Source: Pseudoruegeria sp. SK021 (GTDB taxonomy: Bacteria > Pseudomonadota > Alphaproteobacteria > Rhodobacterales > Rhodobacteraceae). Taken from it: a stretch of 64,000 bases of DNA. Shown here one piece after another: positions 26,222-34,184 of this stretch (position 1 is the stretch's first letter; each line of letters begins with the position of its first letter). The stretch covers positions 1 through 64,000 of the forward strand of contig NZ_MTBG01000002.1 of NCBI RefSeq assembly GCF_002119405.1, read 5' to 3'. The position numbers and the translations under genes are program-made. Below the pieces are notes generated by a model that was not told the DNA's origin, ran no database searches, and was given only the letters and a program-made list of their open reading frames with translations.

Positions 26222-27106
26222 ATGGCAAAAGTGGCATTTATTGGATTGGGCGTGATGGGCTATCCCATGGCGGGCCATCTCGTGCAGGCGGGCCACACGG
26301 TCACCGTATATAACCGCACCGCCACAAAAGCCGCCGCATGGGTGGCCGAACATGGCGGCGCGTCCGCCGAGACGCCCCGACAGGCCGCGCAGGACTGTGA
26401 TCTGGTGTTCGCATGCGTCGGCAACGATGCGGATCTGCGCTCGGTTGTCCTTGGGGACGACGGCGCACTGGCCGGGATGGGCGACGGCACGATTTTTGTC
26501 GATCACACGACAGCCTCAGCCACGGTCGCGCGTGAATTGGCGGCCGTCGCTGCCGAACACGGCATCGGCTTTGTCGATGCGCCGGTATCGGGCGGACAAG
26601 CCGGGGCGCAAAATGGCCAGTTGGCGGTGATGTGTGGCGGCTCAGAGGCCGATTTCAACCGGGCTGCGCCGATCATGGACTGCTATGCAAAGGCGACCGA
26701 ACTGTTTGGCCCGGTGGGCTCTGGCCAACTGACCAAAATGGTCAATCAAGTGTGCATCGCGGGCATCGTTCAGGGCATTTCCGAGGGGCTGTTCTTCGCC
26801 ACCGAGGCCGGTCTGGACGCCAAGAAAGTCGCCGCACTGGTGGCCCAAGGCGCTGGCGGATCGTGGCAATTGGCCAACCGCGCTGACACCATGGTCGATG
26901 GTGCGTTCGAGCACGGCTTTGCCGTGGACTGGATGCGCAAGGATTTGGGGATCGCGCTGGATCAGGCCCGCGAGGTTGGCGTGTCGTTGCCAGTGGCGGC
27001 CTTGGTGGATCAATTCTACGGCGATGTCCAAAGCTTGGGCGGCGGTCGTTGGGACACATCCAGCCTGATACAGCGGCTGCGGGCGTTGAAAAAACAGCCG
27101 GTCTGA
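26222..27106 (+). CDS. NAD-dependent beta-hydroxyacid dehydrogenase
   Basis: A 294-residue member of the 3-hydroxyisobutyrate/tartronate-semialdehyde reductase family. The cofactor loop FIGLGVMGYPMAGHL is at residues 6-20. The substrate-binding signature FVDAPVSGGQAGAQNGQLAVM lies near 118-138, and the catalytic Lys in GSGQLTKMVNQ near residue 170. The C-terminal helical domain is complete. The exact substrate (3-hydroxyisobutyrate, 2-hydroxy-3-oxopropionate or another) is not decided, because no valine or glyoxylate genes are adjacent. An AGGAG ribosome site precedes the ATG. It is divergent from tamA with 158 bases between them. Confidence 0.88.
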   Translation: MAKVAFIGLGVMGYPMAGHLVQAGHTVTVYNRTATKAAAWVAEHGGASAETPRQAAQDCDLVFACVGNDADLRSVVLGDDGALAGMGDGTIFVDHTTASATVARELAAVAAEHGIGFVDAPVSGGQAGAQNGQLAVMCGGSEADFNRAAPIMDCYAKATELFGPVGSGQLTKMVNQVCIAGIVQGISEGLFFATEAGLDAKKVAALVAQGAGGSWQLANRADTMVDGAFEHGFAVDWMRKDLGIALDQAREVGVSLPVAALVDQFYGDVQSLGGGRWDTSSLIQRLRALKKQPV

Positions 27107-27197
27107 CGTGCGGGATCACCAAATCCGTAAGTTGAATAATCGTAATTATGTAAAATATCGACCGAACAGGTTCCCATAACCCAGCAGGATTTCCCCC

Positions 27198-28790
27198 GTG
27201 CAACGGTTTGCGCAGCTCTTTCACGATCTGGATCAGACCAACAGCGTCAACATTAAGGTTGCGGCCCTCGCGCAATATTTCCGCGAGGCCGCGCCCGACG
27301 CCGCCTTATGGGCGATCGCGCTGCTATCCGGGCGGCGACCACGGCGCGCGATGACCGCGACCCAATTGCGGATGCTGGCCGCCGAAGCCGCAGGTTTGCC
27401 AGACTGGCTGATCGAGGAAACCTATTTCGTCGTTGGCGATCTGGCCGAGACCATTGCGCTGGTGTTGCCGCCACCATCCCAGCAAGACGACCGCAGTCTG
27501 CCAGCCTGGATGCAGCTGCTGGCGACGCTGCCGACGTTAGACGATGCCGCCCGGGCGCAGCACATTCGGGATGCATGGGCCAGCTTGCCCGCAGATGCGC
27601 GGCTGGTGTTCAACAAACTCATCACTGGCGGCTTCCGGGTTGGCGTCAGTCAAAAGCTGGTGACCCGGGCGCTGGCGGCGGCCACCGGCGTGACCCAATC
27701 TGATCTGGCCGTGCGCCTCATGGGCAACTGGACGCCAGACACCACCACGTTCGACCGACTGATCCTGACCGATGATCCTACTGCAAACCTGTCACGGCCA
27801 TATCCGTTCTATCTGGCATATCAACTGGAAGACCCGCCCGAGACATTGGGCGATCTTGACGAGTGGCAGGTCGAATACAAATGGGACGGCATTCGCGCCC
27901 AATTGATCCGCCGCGCTGGCCAGCACCATGTCTGGAGTCGCGGCGAAGATCTGATGACCGACCGCTTTCCCGAACTGGCCAGTGCCCTGAATACCATTCC
28001 CGACGGCACCGTGCTCGATGGTGAGCTTCTGGCGTGGAAAGGGTCAGCACCCCTGCCCTTTGCCGATCTGCAAAAGCGCCTTGGCCGCAAAACCGTGCCG
28101 CGCAAGCTGCTCACCGAGGCGCCGGTGATCCTGCGCTGCTACGATCTGCTGGAATGGCAAGGTCGCGATCTGCGGTCAGCCCCGCTCAGCCAGCGACGCG
28201 CGCTGTTGGAGGTCGCGTTATCAGAGCTTCAGTTTGACGCAAATATTGATATATCACCGCTAGTTACAGCACGACGTTGGAGTGATTTATCCGCGCTGCT
28301 CAATGACGCCCGTAGTCAGCGCGCCGAAGGCTTGATGCTCAAACGCCGGGCCTCACCTTATCGCGCGGGCCGCAAAAAAGGCGATTGGTGGAAGTGGAAA
28401 GTTGATCCCTTGGTCATCGATGGCGTGATGCTTTATGCGCAGGCCGGACATGGACGCCGCGCCAATCTTTTTACCGATTACACCTTCGCCGTCTGGGATG
28501 GACCGTCCTTGGTTCCGTTCACCAAGGCCTATTCCGGTCTGACCGATGCCGAATTTCGCAGCCTGACCGCATGGGTGCGCAAAAACACCCTTGAACGCTT
28601 TGGCCCCGTACGCCGGGTCGAGCCGCAGCAAGTGTTCGAAATCGCCTTTGAGGGCATCCAGAACAGCCCCCGTCATAAATCCGGCATCGCGCTGCGATTT
28701 CCGCGCATGGCGCGGTGGCGACAGGACAAACCCGCGTCCGAAGCCAACACATTGGCCGATCTTCAGGCGCTTCTCGCCGCATATGGCTGA
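27198..28790 (+). CDS. ATP-dependent DNA ligase (bacterial LigB/C-like repair type)
   Basis: A 530-residue ligase with an N-terminal DNA-binding domain (1-200), the adenylation domain with catalytic Lys228 in EYKWDGIRAQLI, and motif IV/V blocks (EGLMLKRR, DWWKWKVDP). The C-terminal OB domain ends near FPRMARWRQDKPASEANTL. This is the form usually encoded next to an Lhr-like helicase, an exonuclease and the phosphoesterase PdeM in a DNA-damage cluster. Here none of these partners is a neighbour. The GTG start at 27198 has no strong ribosome site. It would seal nicks with ATP, in addition to the essential NAD-dependent LigA presumably encoded elsewhere. Confidence 0.92.
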   Translation: MQRFAQLFHDLDQTNSVNIKVAALAQYFREAAPDAALWAIALLSGRRPRRAMTATQLRMLAAEAAGLPDWLIEETYFVVGDLAETIALVLPPPSQQDDRSLPAWMQLLATLPTLDDAARAQHIRDAWASLPADARLVFNKLITGGFRVGVSQKLVTRALAAATGVTQSDLAVRLMGNWTPDTTTFDRLILTDDPTANLSRPYPFYLAYQLEDPPETLGDLDEWQVEYKWDGIRAQLIRRAGQHHVWSRGEDLMTDRFPELASALNTIPDGTVLDGELLAWKGSAPLPFADLQKRLGRKTVPRKLLTEAPVILRCYDLLEWQGRDLRSAPLSQRRALLEVALSELQFDANIDISPLVTARRWSDLSALLNDARSQRAEGLMLKRRASPYRAGRKKGDWWKWKVDPLVIDGVMLYAQAGHGRRANLFTDYTFAVWDGPSLVPFTKAYSGLTDAEFRSLTAWVRKNTLERFGPVRRVEPQQVFEIAFEGIQNSPRHKSGIALRFPRMARWRQDKPASEANTLADLQALLAAYG

Positions 28791-28864
28791 AGATCAAGGC
28801 ATTGCCGCTTGAACCTACGGTGCGGCACTGCCTATCTTCCATGGACACATCACAAGAGGTGACC

Positions 28865-30685
28865 ATGACTAAGCCGATCATTCCCGCCCGCGACGCGCCC
28901 TCTGACACCGGGGCCAGTGCTCTGGGCAGCTTGCCGGAATGGGACCTCAGCGATCTCTATCCCGCACAGGACGCCCCCAGCTTGATCGCGGATCTGGACT
29001 GGCTAGAGCAAGCCTGCACTGATTTCGCAGCCGATTACGAAGGCAAGCTCGACACGCTCGACGCTGCCGGTCTGTTGGCCTGCGTGCAGCGCGACGAGAA
29101 CATCAGCACCATTGGCGGCCGGATCATGTCGTTTGCCGGACTGCAATATTATCAGAACACGCTGGATCCCGACCGCGCCAAGTTCATGGCCGACATGCAG
29201 GACCGGATCACCGACATGACCAGTCAGTTGGTATTCTATTCGCTGGAACTGAACCGGCTCGACGACACGAAATTGGCCGCCATGCTGGCCGAGAACCCGG
29301 AACTGGGCCGCTATAAACCGATCTTCGACCGGCTGCGCGCCATGAAACCGCACCAGCTGTCCGACGAGTTGGAAAAGTTCCTGCACGATCAGTCTATGGT
29401 GGGCGCCGCCGCATGGAACCGTCTGTTCGACGAAACCATTGCCGGGCTCAGCTTCACCGTCAACGGCGAAGAGATGGGCATTGAGGCGACACTGAATCTG
29501 TTGACCGAACAGGACCGCAGCACCCGCGAGGCGGCGTCGCGCGAACTGGCCCGGGTGTTTGGCGACAACGTCAAACTGTTCGCCCGCGTCCACAACACGC
29601 TGGCCAAGGAAAAGGAAATCGAAGACCGCTGGCGCAAGATGCCCAGCCCGCAATTCGGTCGCCACCTGTCCAATCAGGTCGAACCCGAGGTGGTCGAGGC
29701 CCTGCGCAACGCCGTCGTTGCCGCCTACCCCAAGCTGTCGCACCGCTATTACGAGCTGAAGCGCAAATGGCTCGGCCTTGATGTGATGCAGGTCTGGGAC
29801 CGCAATGCGCCGCTGCCGATGGAAGACACTCGCATCGTCGATTGGCCCCGCGCCGAGACGATGGTGATGGATGCCTACCGTGATTTCGACCCGCGCATGG
29901 CCGAGCTTGCCAAACCGTTCTTCACCAAGGGCTGGATCGACGCAGGGGTGAAACCCGGCAAGGCCCCCGGTGCCTTTGCCCATCCCACCGTCACCACGGT
30001 GCACCCCTATGTCATGCTGAACTACTTGGGCAAACCGCGCGATGTGATGACCCTCGCCCATGAGCTGGGCCATGGCGTGCACCAAATTCTGGCGGCCGAG
30101 CAAGGCGAGCTGCTGTCGTCAACCCCGCTGACCTTGGCCGAAACCGCCAGTGTGTTCGGCGAGATGCTGACCTTCCGCAAGCTGCTTGAAGGCGCCAAGA
30201 CCCCTGAACAGCGCAAGACCCTGCTGGCCAGCAAGGTTGAGGACATGATCAATACCGTGGTGCGCCAGATCGCGTTCTATGATTTCGAATGCAAACTGCA
30301 CGCCGCTCGGGCCGAGGGCGAACTGACCCCCGATGCCATCAACGCCCTCTGGATGAGCGTCCAGGGCGAAAGCCTAGGGCCGGCATTTGAGTTCATGGAC
30401 GGCTATGACACGTTCTGGGCCTATATCCCGCATTTCGTGCACTCGCCGTTCTACGTCTATGCCTATGCCTTCGGGGATGGCTTGGTGAACGCGCTCTATG
30501 CGGTGTACCAAGATGGCACGCCCGGCTTTGAGGACAAGTATTTCGAGATGCTGAAGGCTGGCGGCTCCATGCATCATTCCGAACTGCTGGCGCCCTTCGG
30601 CCTCGACGCCGCCGATCCGGCGTTCTGGGATAAGGGGCTGAGCATGATTTCAGACATGATCGACGAACTGGAAGCGATGGAGTAA
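28865..30685 (+). CDS. pepF: Oligoendopeptidase F (M3 family)
   Basis: A 606-residue cytoplasmic zinc peptidase. The M3 catalytic motif MTLAHELGHGVHQI carries zinc-binding His399 and His403 with catalytic Glu400, and the third ligand Glu lies in LAETASVFGEM downstream. The N-terminal PepF domain begins near LPEWDLSDLYP. The ATG at 28865 is chosen because AAGAGGTGACC is directly upstream and the family's N-terminus fits; the open frame extends 50 codons further left. It probably cuts peptides of about 7-17 residues. It is followed by a tRNA-His on the other strand. Confidence 0.94.
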   Translation: MTKPIIPARDAPSDTGASALGSLPEWDLSDLYPAQDAPSLIADLDWLEQACTDFAADYEGKLDTLDAAGLLACVQRDENISTIGGRIMSFAGLQYYQNTLDPDRAKFMADMQDRITDMTSQLVFYSLELNRLDDTKLAAMLAENPELGRYKPIFDRLRAMKPHQLSDELEKFLHDQSMVGAAAWNRLFDETIAGLSFTVNGEEMGIEATLNLLTEQDRSTREAASRELARVFGDNVKLFARVHNTLAKEKEIEDRWRKMPSPQFGRHLSNQVEPEVVEALRNAVVAAYPKLSHRYYELKRKWLGLDVMQVWDRNAPLPMEDTRIVDWPRAETMVMDAYRDFDPRMAELAKPFFTKGWIDAGVKPGKAPGAFAHPTVTTVHPYVMLNYLGKPRDVMTLAHELGHGVHQILAAEQGELLSSTPLTLAETASVFGEMLTFRKLLEGAKTPEQRKTLLASKVEDMINTVVRQIAFYDFECKLHAARAEGELTPDAINALWMSVQGESLGPAFEFMDGYDTFWAYIPHFVHSPFYVYAYAFGDGLVNALYAVYQDGTPGFEDKYFEMLKAGGSMHHSELLAPFGLDAADPAFWDKGLSMISDMIDELEAME

Positions 30686-30828
30686 TCCATCGCGCCATCA
30701 CAATCGGCCTTCGGCGGTTCAAAGATGGATCGCCGACTGCGCCCTGCCCGACCGGATACGCCGGGTCGAACTGCGCAACGCTGACAACACCGGTTCGGCT
30801 TGGCGATGTCTGGAAACTAATAGGGGGA

Positions 30829-30905
30829 TGGTACCGCCTCCCCGGCTTGAACGGGGGACCTCTGGATCCACAATCCAGCGCTCTAACCAACTGAGCTAAG
30901 GCGGC
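30829..30905 (-). tRNA. tRNA-His(GTG), without encoded G-1
   Basis: On the minus strand 77 nucleotides including CCA. The acceptor GCCGCCT pairs with AGGCGGT, the D-arm is TTAGCTCAGTTGGTTAGAGC, and the anticodon loop TTGTGGA has anticodon GTG. The T-loop is GTTCAAG. The discriminator is A73 and the base before position 1 is T rather than G. This matches the known subgroup of alphaproteobacteria whose tRNA-His lacks the otherwise universal G-1 identity element. Confidence 0.93.
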
Positions 30906-31057
30906 ACGTTGGGGCGGTTTAGCTTCGCAATTTACTGAATGCAAGTGGCTCTGGGCCAAGTTTTTCGCTTTTTCTGAAATCTCTTCTCTTGCGGCCTATC
31001 CTTGGCTCTTGCCTGCTGCCACATCAGAAGCTACCCCGACTGAAAAAGGAGATGACC

Positions 31058-31255
31058 ATGGGCATCAACAGCGAAAGTGACCTCAGCGCCAACATGCAGA
31101 TCGGCCCGACTGATCAGGGGATGGTCCGCATTTTCATCGAAGCCGACGGCGGCGTCGAGGTGCCGATGGATTTTGAACCGGACGAGGCGCTTGAGATCGC
31201 TGAGGAACTGCGCGCCGCTGCCGAACAGGCCAGCGCCCTCAAGAAAAAGCGCTAA
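31058..31255 (+). CDS. Small conserved protein (DUF6324-like)
   Basis: A 65-residue acidic protein beginning MGINSESDLSANMQIGPTDQ, with a central IFIEADGGVEVPMDFEPDEA segment and an alanine-rich helical end. The pattern recalls a short family conserved in Rhodobacterales (DUF6324). The ATG at 31058 follows a strong AAAAGGAG site, which supports real translation. Function is unknown. Its end overlaps the end of the convergent mmcB gene by 17 bases. Confidence 0.7.
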   Translation: MGINSESDLSANMQIGPTDQGMVRIFIEADGGVEVPMDFEPDEALEIAEELRAAAEQASALKKKR

Positions 31256-31712
31256 ATCCCGGGTCGCGCAGGGCCTGCAACCGCTGCAGCCCCTGCCGCG
31301 CCACTTGCAGGGTCAGGGCCTTGCGCCGCGCCCCGGCCAGCCGTGTTTCTGGCCCCATGCGCAGCAATTCCGCGTCGTAGCCATCAGCAATGATCAGACC
31401 GGTGCCCTCGGGCAGCAGGTCCACCGGAAACCGGTCATCCACCGCCCAGAAATACCGGTCGCAATAGCCAAGGTAATCAGTCCATTTCGCATCAGTGATA
31501 AAATCGGCGCGGCTGGATTTGCATTCCACCACCCAAATCTCGCCCTTTGGCCCCAAAGCCATCACATCGACGCGGCGGCCTGTGGCCAAGGTGAATTCTT
31601 CGATACAGGTGAAATTATGGCTGCGCAGATGCCGACATGTGCCGCGTGCCAGAACCTGCCCTGATGTCAGGGTCCGAAGGGCGATCTCAGGCAGTGCTGC
31701 GGTGTCCGGCAT
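31239..31712 (-). CDS. mmcB: MmcB family DNA repair protein
   Basis: A 157-residue nuclease-like protein. The core GRRVDVMALGPKGEIWVVEC plus KSS contains the PD-(D/E)xK pattern (Asp, Glu-x-Lys variant Glu-Cys-Lys) of the MmcB family described in Caulobacter as needed for survival of mitomycin damage. The ATG at 31712 is chosen because it lies close to the family start and to an SOS box; the frame is open to 31817. GAAC-N7-GAAC, the alphaproteobacterial LexA site, lies 11-26 bases upstream of the start, so DNA-damage induction is likely. The 3' end overlaps the preceding gene on the other strand. Confidence 0.85.
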   Translation of the reverse strand: MPDTAALPEIALRTLTSGQVLARGTCRHLRSHNFTCIEEFTLATGRRVDVMALGPKGEIWVVECKSSRADFITDAKWTDYLGYCDRYFWAVDDRFPVDLLPEGTGLIIADGYDAELLRMGPETRLAGARRKALTLQVARQGLQRLQALRDPGFSAFS

Positions 31713-31723
31713 AAATAGAATAT

Positions 31724-31738
31724 GAACAAATAGCGAAC
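31724..31738 (-). promoter_or_regulatory. LexA (SOS) box of mmcB
   Basis: GAAC at 31724-31727 and GAAC at 31735-31738 separated by exactly seven bases, the LexA recognition form of alphaproteobacteria. It is 11 bases from the mmcB start codon, close enough to overlap its promoter. Confidence 0.8.
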
Positions 31739-31780
31739 ATTGGTCAAGCCGCTTTGCGCCCCGCCGCCGGGGCGAAAGGC

Positions 31781-31810
31781 GAAGGTGCCCGTTCAAGAAC
31801 GGACACCTTC
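31781..31810. repeat. Near-perfect palindrome between mmcB and luxR genes
   Basis: Arms GAAGGTGCCCGTTC (31781-31794) and GAACGGACACCTTC (31797-31810) pair over 14 bases with one mismatch and a two-base centre. It stands between two divergent genes, where a terminator is not expected, and has no T-run. It may be an operator, a solitary palindromic element, or the terminator of an unseen small transcript. Confidence 0.6.
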
Positions 31811-32078
31811 TATACAAATTAAACGTGCTGAAAAATCTTTGGTAAAATTCGTCAAGGGAGCGACGAATGATACGCTCACCAAAGGCGGGCTAGAGCAAAC
31901 CGCGATCTAAAAACATGACCGCGCTTCTAAATGTCTGCTTTTGCGTTAGTACAAACAATTCACCATACTCCCTCATCCAGAACAAGCTATCGAATGAGAT
32001 AGGTGCGATCCGTTTCTTGAGGTTATCCCGTTAGAAGGATACGCTGATTAATGGGTAAAGGTTTATTTGGAAAATGTT

Positions 32079-32819
32079 ATGAGCCAAAGTTTTGAAACCA
32101 TTTTACTCGACATCACCGACACGCTGTCGTCGACTTCAGGTATTGAGGACAGTTGGGCGGCAATTGTCAGAGCATCGGAAAAAATTGGCGCGGTGGCGTT
32201 AAATGCCGGGGCCTTTACCCGTGACACGCGCGAGATGATCTGGGCGCGGAGTACGATGGAAGACGCTTGGATCAAAGAATATGACGCCAATCGCTTTCAT
32301 GAAATCGATCCGATGCTGTTTGCCATCAGACGCGGCGATATCCCGGAATTATCACTTGCGGGGCTTCCCGTGCCCGGCATGGCACCCGATCCGCGGTTTC
32401 CGCTGCTGCGGCAGCGCCTGCTGTCCTATGGCTACGCATGGCTGTGGGCGCATCAATGGCGCAAACCGGCTTATGACAATGTGGTGGTCATGGCGATGCA
32501 GGATGACCCCCAAGAGATGTTTGGCCCCAACACCGCCGATCTGATCCGAACCGTCTCGGCACTGATGGCCGCACGGCTATCGCCGCCGACCGAGGTTGAC
32601 GCTCTCTACGGCGGCATGACCGAATACCGGTCCTTGACCGTCCGGGAAAAGGACGTGATGCATTGTCTGGCCCAAGGCATGAACAACAGCCGCATAGCCG
32701 AGACGCTGGGCGTTGCAGAAATCACCGTTCGCATGCATCTGCGCAACGTCCGACAGAAGATGGGCGCCACCACACGGGAACATGCCTTGGCGCTGGCCTT
32801 GCTGCGCGGCGCCTTCTAG
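32079..32819 (+). CDS. LuxR-family regulator with autoinducer-binding domain (solo)
   Basis: A 246-residue quorum-sensing-type regulator. The N-terminal autoinducer-binding domain (about 15-165) retains the W-x-x-x-Y pattern (AWIKEY) and the Asp-Pro pair (FHEIDPML) that contact acyl-homoserine lactones. The C-terminal GerE helix-turn-helix reads LTVREKDVMHCLAQGMNNSR then IAETLGVAEITVRMHLRNVR. The ATG at 32079 is chosen; a TTG at 32067 would add four residues. No luxI-type synthase lies in the window, so it is either a solo that reads signals made elsewhere or one with lost ligand binding. Its upstream region (31811-32066) is AT-rich and should hold the promoter. Confidence 0.88.
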   Translation: MSQSFETILLDITDTLSSTSGIEDSWAAIVRASEKIGAVALNAGAFTRDTREMIWARSTMEDAWIKEYDANRFHEIDPMLFAIRRGDIPELSLAGLPVPGMAPDPRFPLLRQRLLSYGYAWLWAHQWRKPAYDNVVVMAMQDDPQEMFGPNTADLIRTVSALMAARLSPPTEVDALYGGMTEYRSLTVREKDVMHCLAQGMNNSRIAETLGVAEITVRMHLRNVRQKMGATTREHALALALLRGAF

Positions 32820-32874
32820 GGCTGCCCCCACTGTCTGATCTGAACTTTATTTGCGCGCCAGTGTCGATCGCCGC

Positions 32875-32903
32875 TTGTTGTGCCGGGCAATGATGCCTAA
32901 CTA
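32875..32903 (+). promoter_or_regulatory. Sigma-70-type promoter for the RNA gene at 32911
   Basis: TTGTTG (32875-32880) and TAACTA (32898-32903) are separated by 17 bases, the ideal spacing. A start about seven bases later falls at the first base of the closing stem of the candidate 6S RNA. Confidence 0.5.
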
Positions 32904-32910
32904 AGGCCTC

Positions 32911-33069
32911 GGCGGGTTCTGCTCTTCGCGTGCTGTGGCTTAATTCCGGTGGCCTTAAGCAATTCCGAGGGAGCTGGCTCTGTTATGACCCTGGTTATGA
33001 TACCTGGTGCCCACCTGTAAACACAGGTCCTCGGGAATTTCACGCCTCCACGGTTGCTGCGGGCCCGCC
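32911..33069 (+). ncRNA. ssrS: Probable 6S RNA
   Basis: About 159 bases that can fold as one long rod. The 5' end GGCGGGTTCTGC pairs with the 3' end GCGGGCCCGCC, and inner segments give a large central bubble with GTGGCCTTAAGC on one side. A terminal-side hairpin ACCTGTAAACACAGGT is followed by CACGCCTCCACGG. Size, closing stem and the CCTTAAGC and hairpin elements resemble 6S RNA, which binds RNA polymerase. A 17-base-spaced promoter sits just upstream. A 92-codon open frame over it lacks a ribosome site. The usual neighbour ygfA is not present. Confidence 0.6.
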
Positions 33070-33210
33070 ACTTTTCCCTTCCCTCTATGATCGCGTTTAC
33101 CCCGGCCCGAGGCCGATGGCGGCGTCGCCGTGCCCATCGGCCCGAGGCATGGTTCGACGAAAGTCCGATAAAAGTCCGACAGAAATCCGAAGCTTAAAAT
33201 TCGTTTAATT

Positions 33211-33534
33211 TCAGTGTGTCATGCGGTGATTTCGGGGCGTCACCTTTACAGGAATAGCCATCGGATCCGAATGTGCCACCGGCGTTCTGGGCCGACGTCC
33301 GCCTCCGCCTTCCGGCCGGGATGCCCGTGGCAACGCCAGCGCGAATTGCACTCCTGCAAACACGATCCCGTTGAAAAACCACAACATAAACACTGCCAGC
33401 CACCCAATCGGCGACGACCCGATCAGATGCGCCAGATTGCCGACATTGCTGAGCACCAACAGCGCCACGAACCCTGCCGAAAGGGCAAATCCGATACAGA
33501 CCTGCGTGATATACAGTCGAACGAGCTTAGGCAT
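33211..33534 (-). CDS. Small membrane protein of unknown function
   Basis: A 107-residue protein with two hydrophobic segments (about 7-30 and 40-65: YITQVCIGFALSAGFVALLV and GWLAVFMLWFFNGIVFAGVQ) and a basic, proline/glycine-rich cytoplasmic tail. AAAGGA precedes the ATG. It lies next to the nusB-rib genes, separated from them by about 130 bases. No family was recognised with certainty. Confidence 0.6.
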   Translation of the reverse strand: MPKLVRLYITQVCIGFALSAGFVALLVLSNVGNLAHLIGSSPIGWLAVFMLWFFNGIVFAGVQFALALPRASRPEGGGGRRPRTPVAHSDPMAIPVKVTPRNHRMTH

Positions 33535-33665
33535 GGGCTATCCTTTGGTGTTGACCCCAAAATCATACCCCAACCGCACCTGTCTTTCCAGCGCCACCCA
33601 AATGGCGACGTCAGAACCCCCCCTAACCTACTAAAACACTTGCAAAAATCTTTGCAGCGGGTCGA

Positions 33666-34184
33666 TCAGAATCCGTCGGGGCTGGCCTCATGCGCCATAT
33701 GATCCAGCACGGCGTTGACGAATTTCGCTTCTTTTCCGTCAGGAAAAAACGCGTCCGACACCGCCATATATTCCGTGATCACAACCCGCGGCGGCGTATT
33801 TTCGCGAACCAACTCCGCCCCGGCGGCGCGGAACAGCGCCCGCAGCGTCGGATCGATCCGCGCGATTGGCCATTTGGCAACCAGCGCCCGATGGGTGATC
33901 TGGTCAATCTGGGCCTGCCAGTTGACGGCACCATCAATCAGCGACCGAAAGAATTCCTTATCCGCTTCCACCATCTCGTGGTCGTCAAAGCGTTCGCCGA
34001 AGCGGTGGTCGGAAAATTCCTGCACCACGGTTTCCGCGGTTTGTTGCGTTGTTTCCATCTGGAACAAGGCCTGCACCGCAAAAAAGCGCGCCGCCGATTT
34101 CAGCTTGCGTTTTTGGTTGCCTGACAGCGGTAGGGGCTGGTCATCGTCAGGGTTTGAATCAGAGTTTGTAGGTGTGTCAGTCAT
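33666..34184 (-). CDS. nusB: Transcription antitermination factor NusB
   Basis: A 172-residue all-helical RNA-binding protein. After a polar N-terminal extension (about 25 residues) the core starts RKLKSAARFFAVQALFQMET and includes DQITHRALVAKWPIARIDPT and ITEYMAVSDAFF, the conserved NusB segments. It works with NusE at boxA in ribosomal RNA antitermination. Its ATG overlaps the ribH stop (ATGA), as is usual for ribH-nusB pairs. Confidence 0.95.
   Translation of the reverse strand: MTDTPTNSDSNPDDDQPLPLSGNQKRKLKSAARFFAVQALFQMETTQQTAETVVQEFSDHRFGERFDDHEMVEADKEFFRSLIDGAVNWQAQIDQITHRALVAKWPIARIDPTLRALFRAAGAELVRENTPPRVVITEYMAVSDAFFPDGKEAKFVNAVLDHMAHEASPDGF

Noticed and set aside
32930-33208. 92-codon open frame over the candidate 6S RNA
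   Set aside because: No ribosome site, unusual composition, and the DNA is better explained as a structured RNA.
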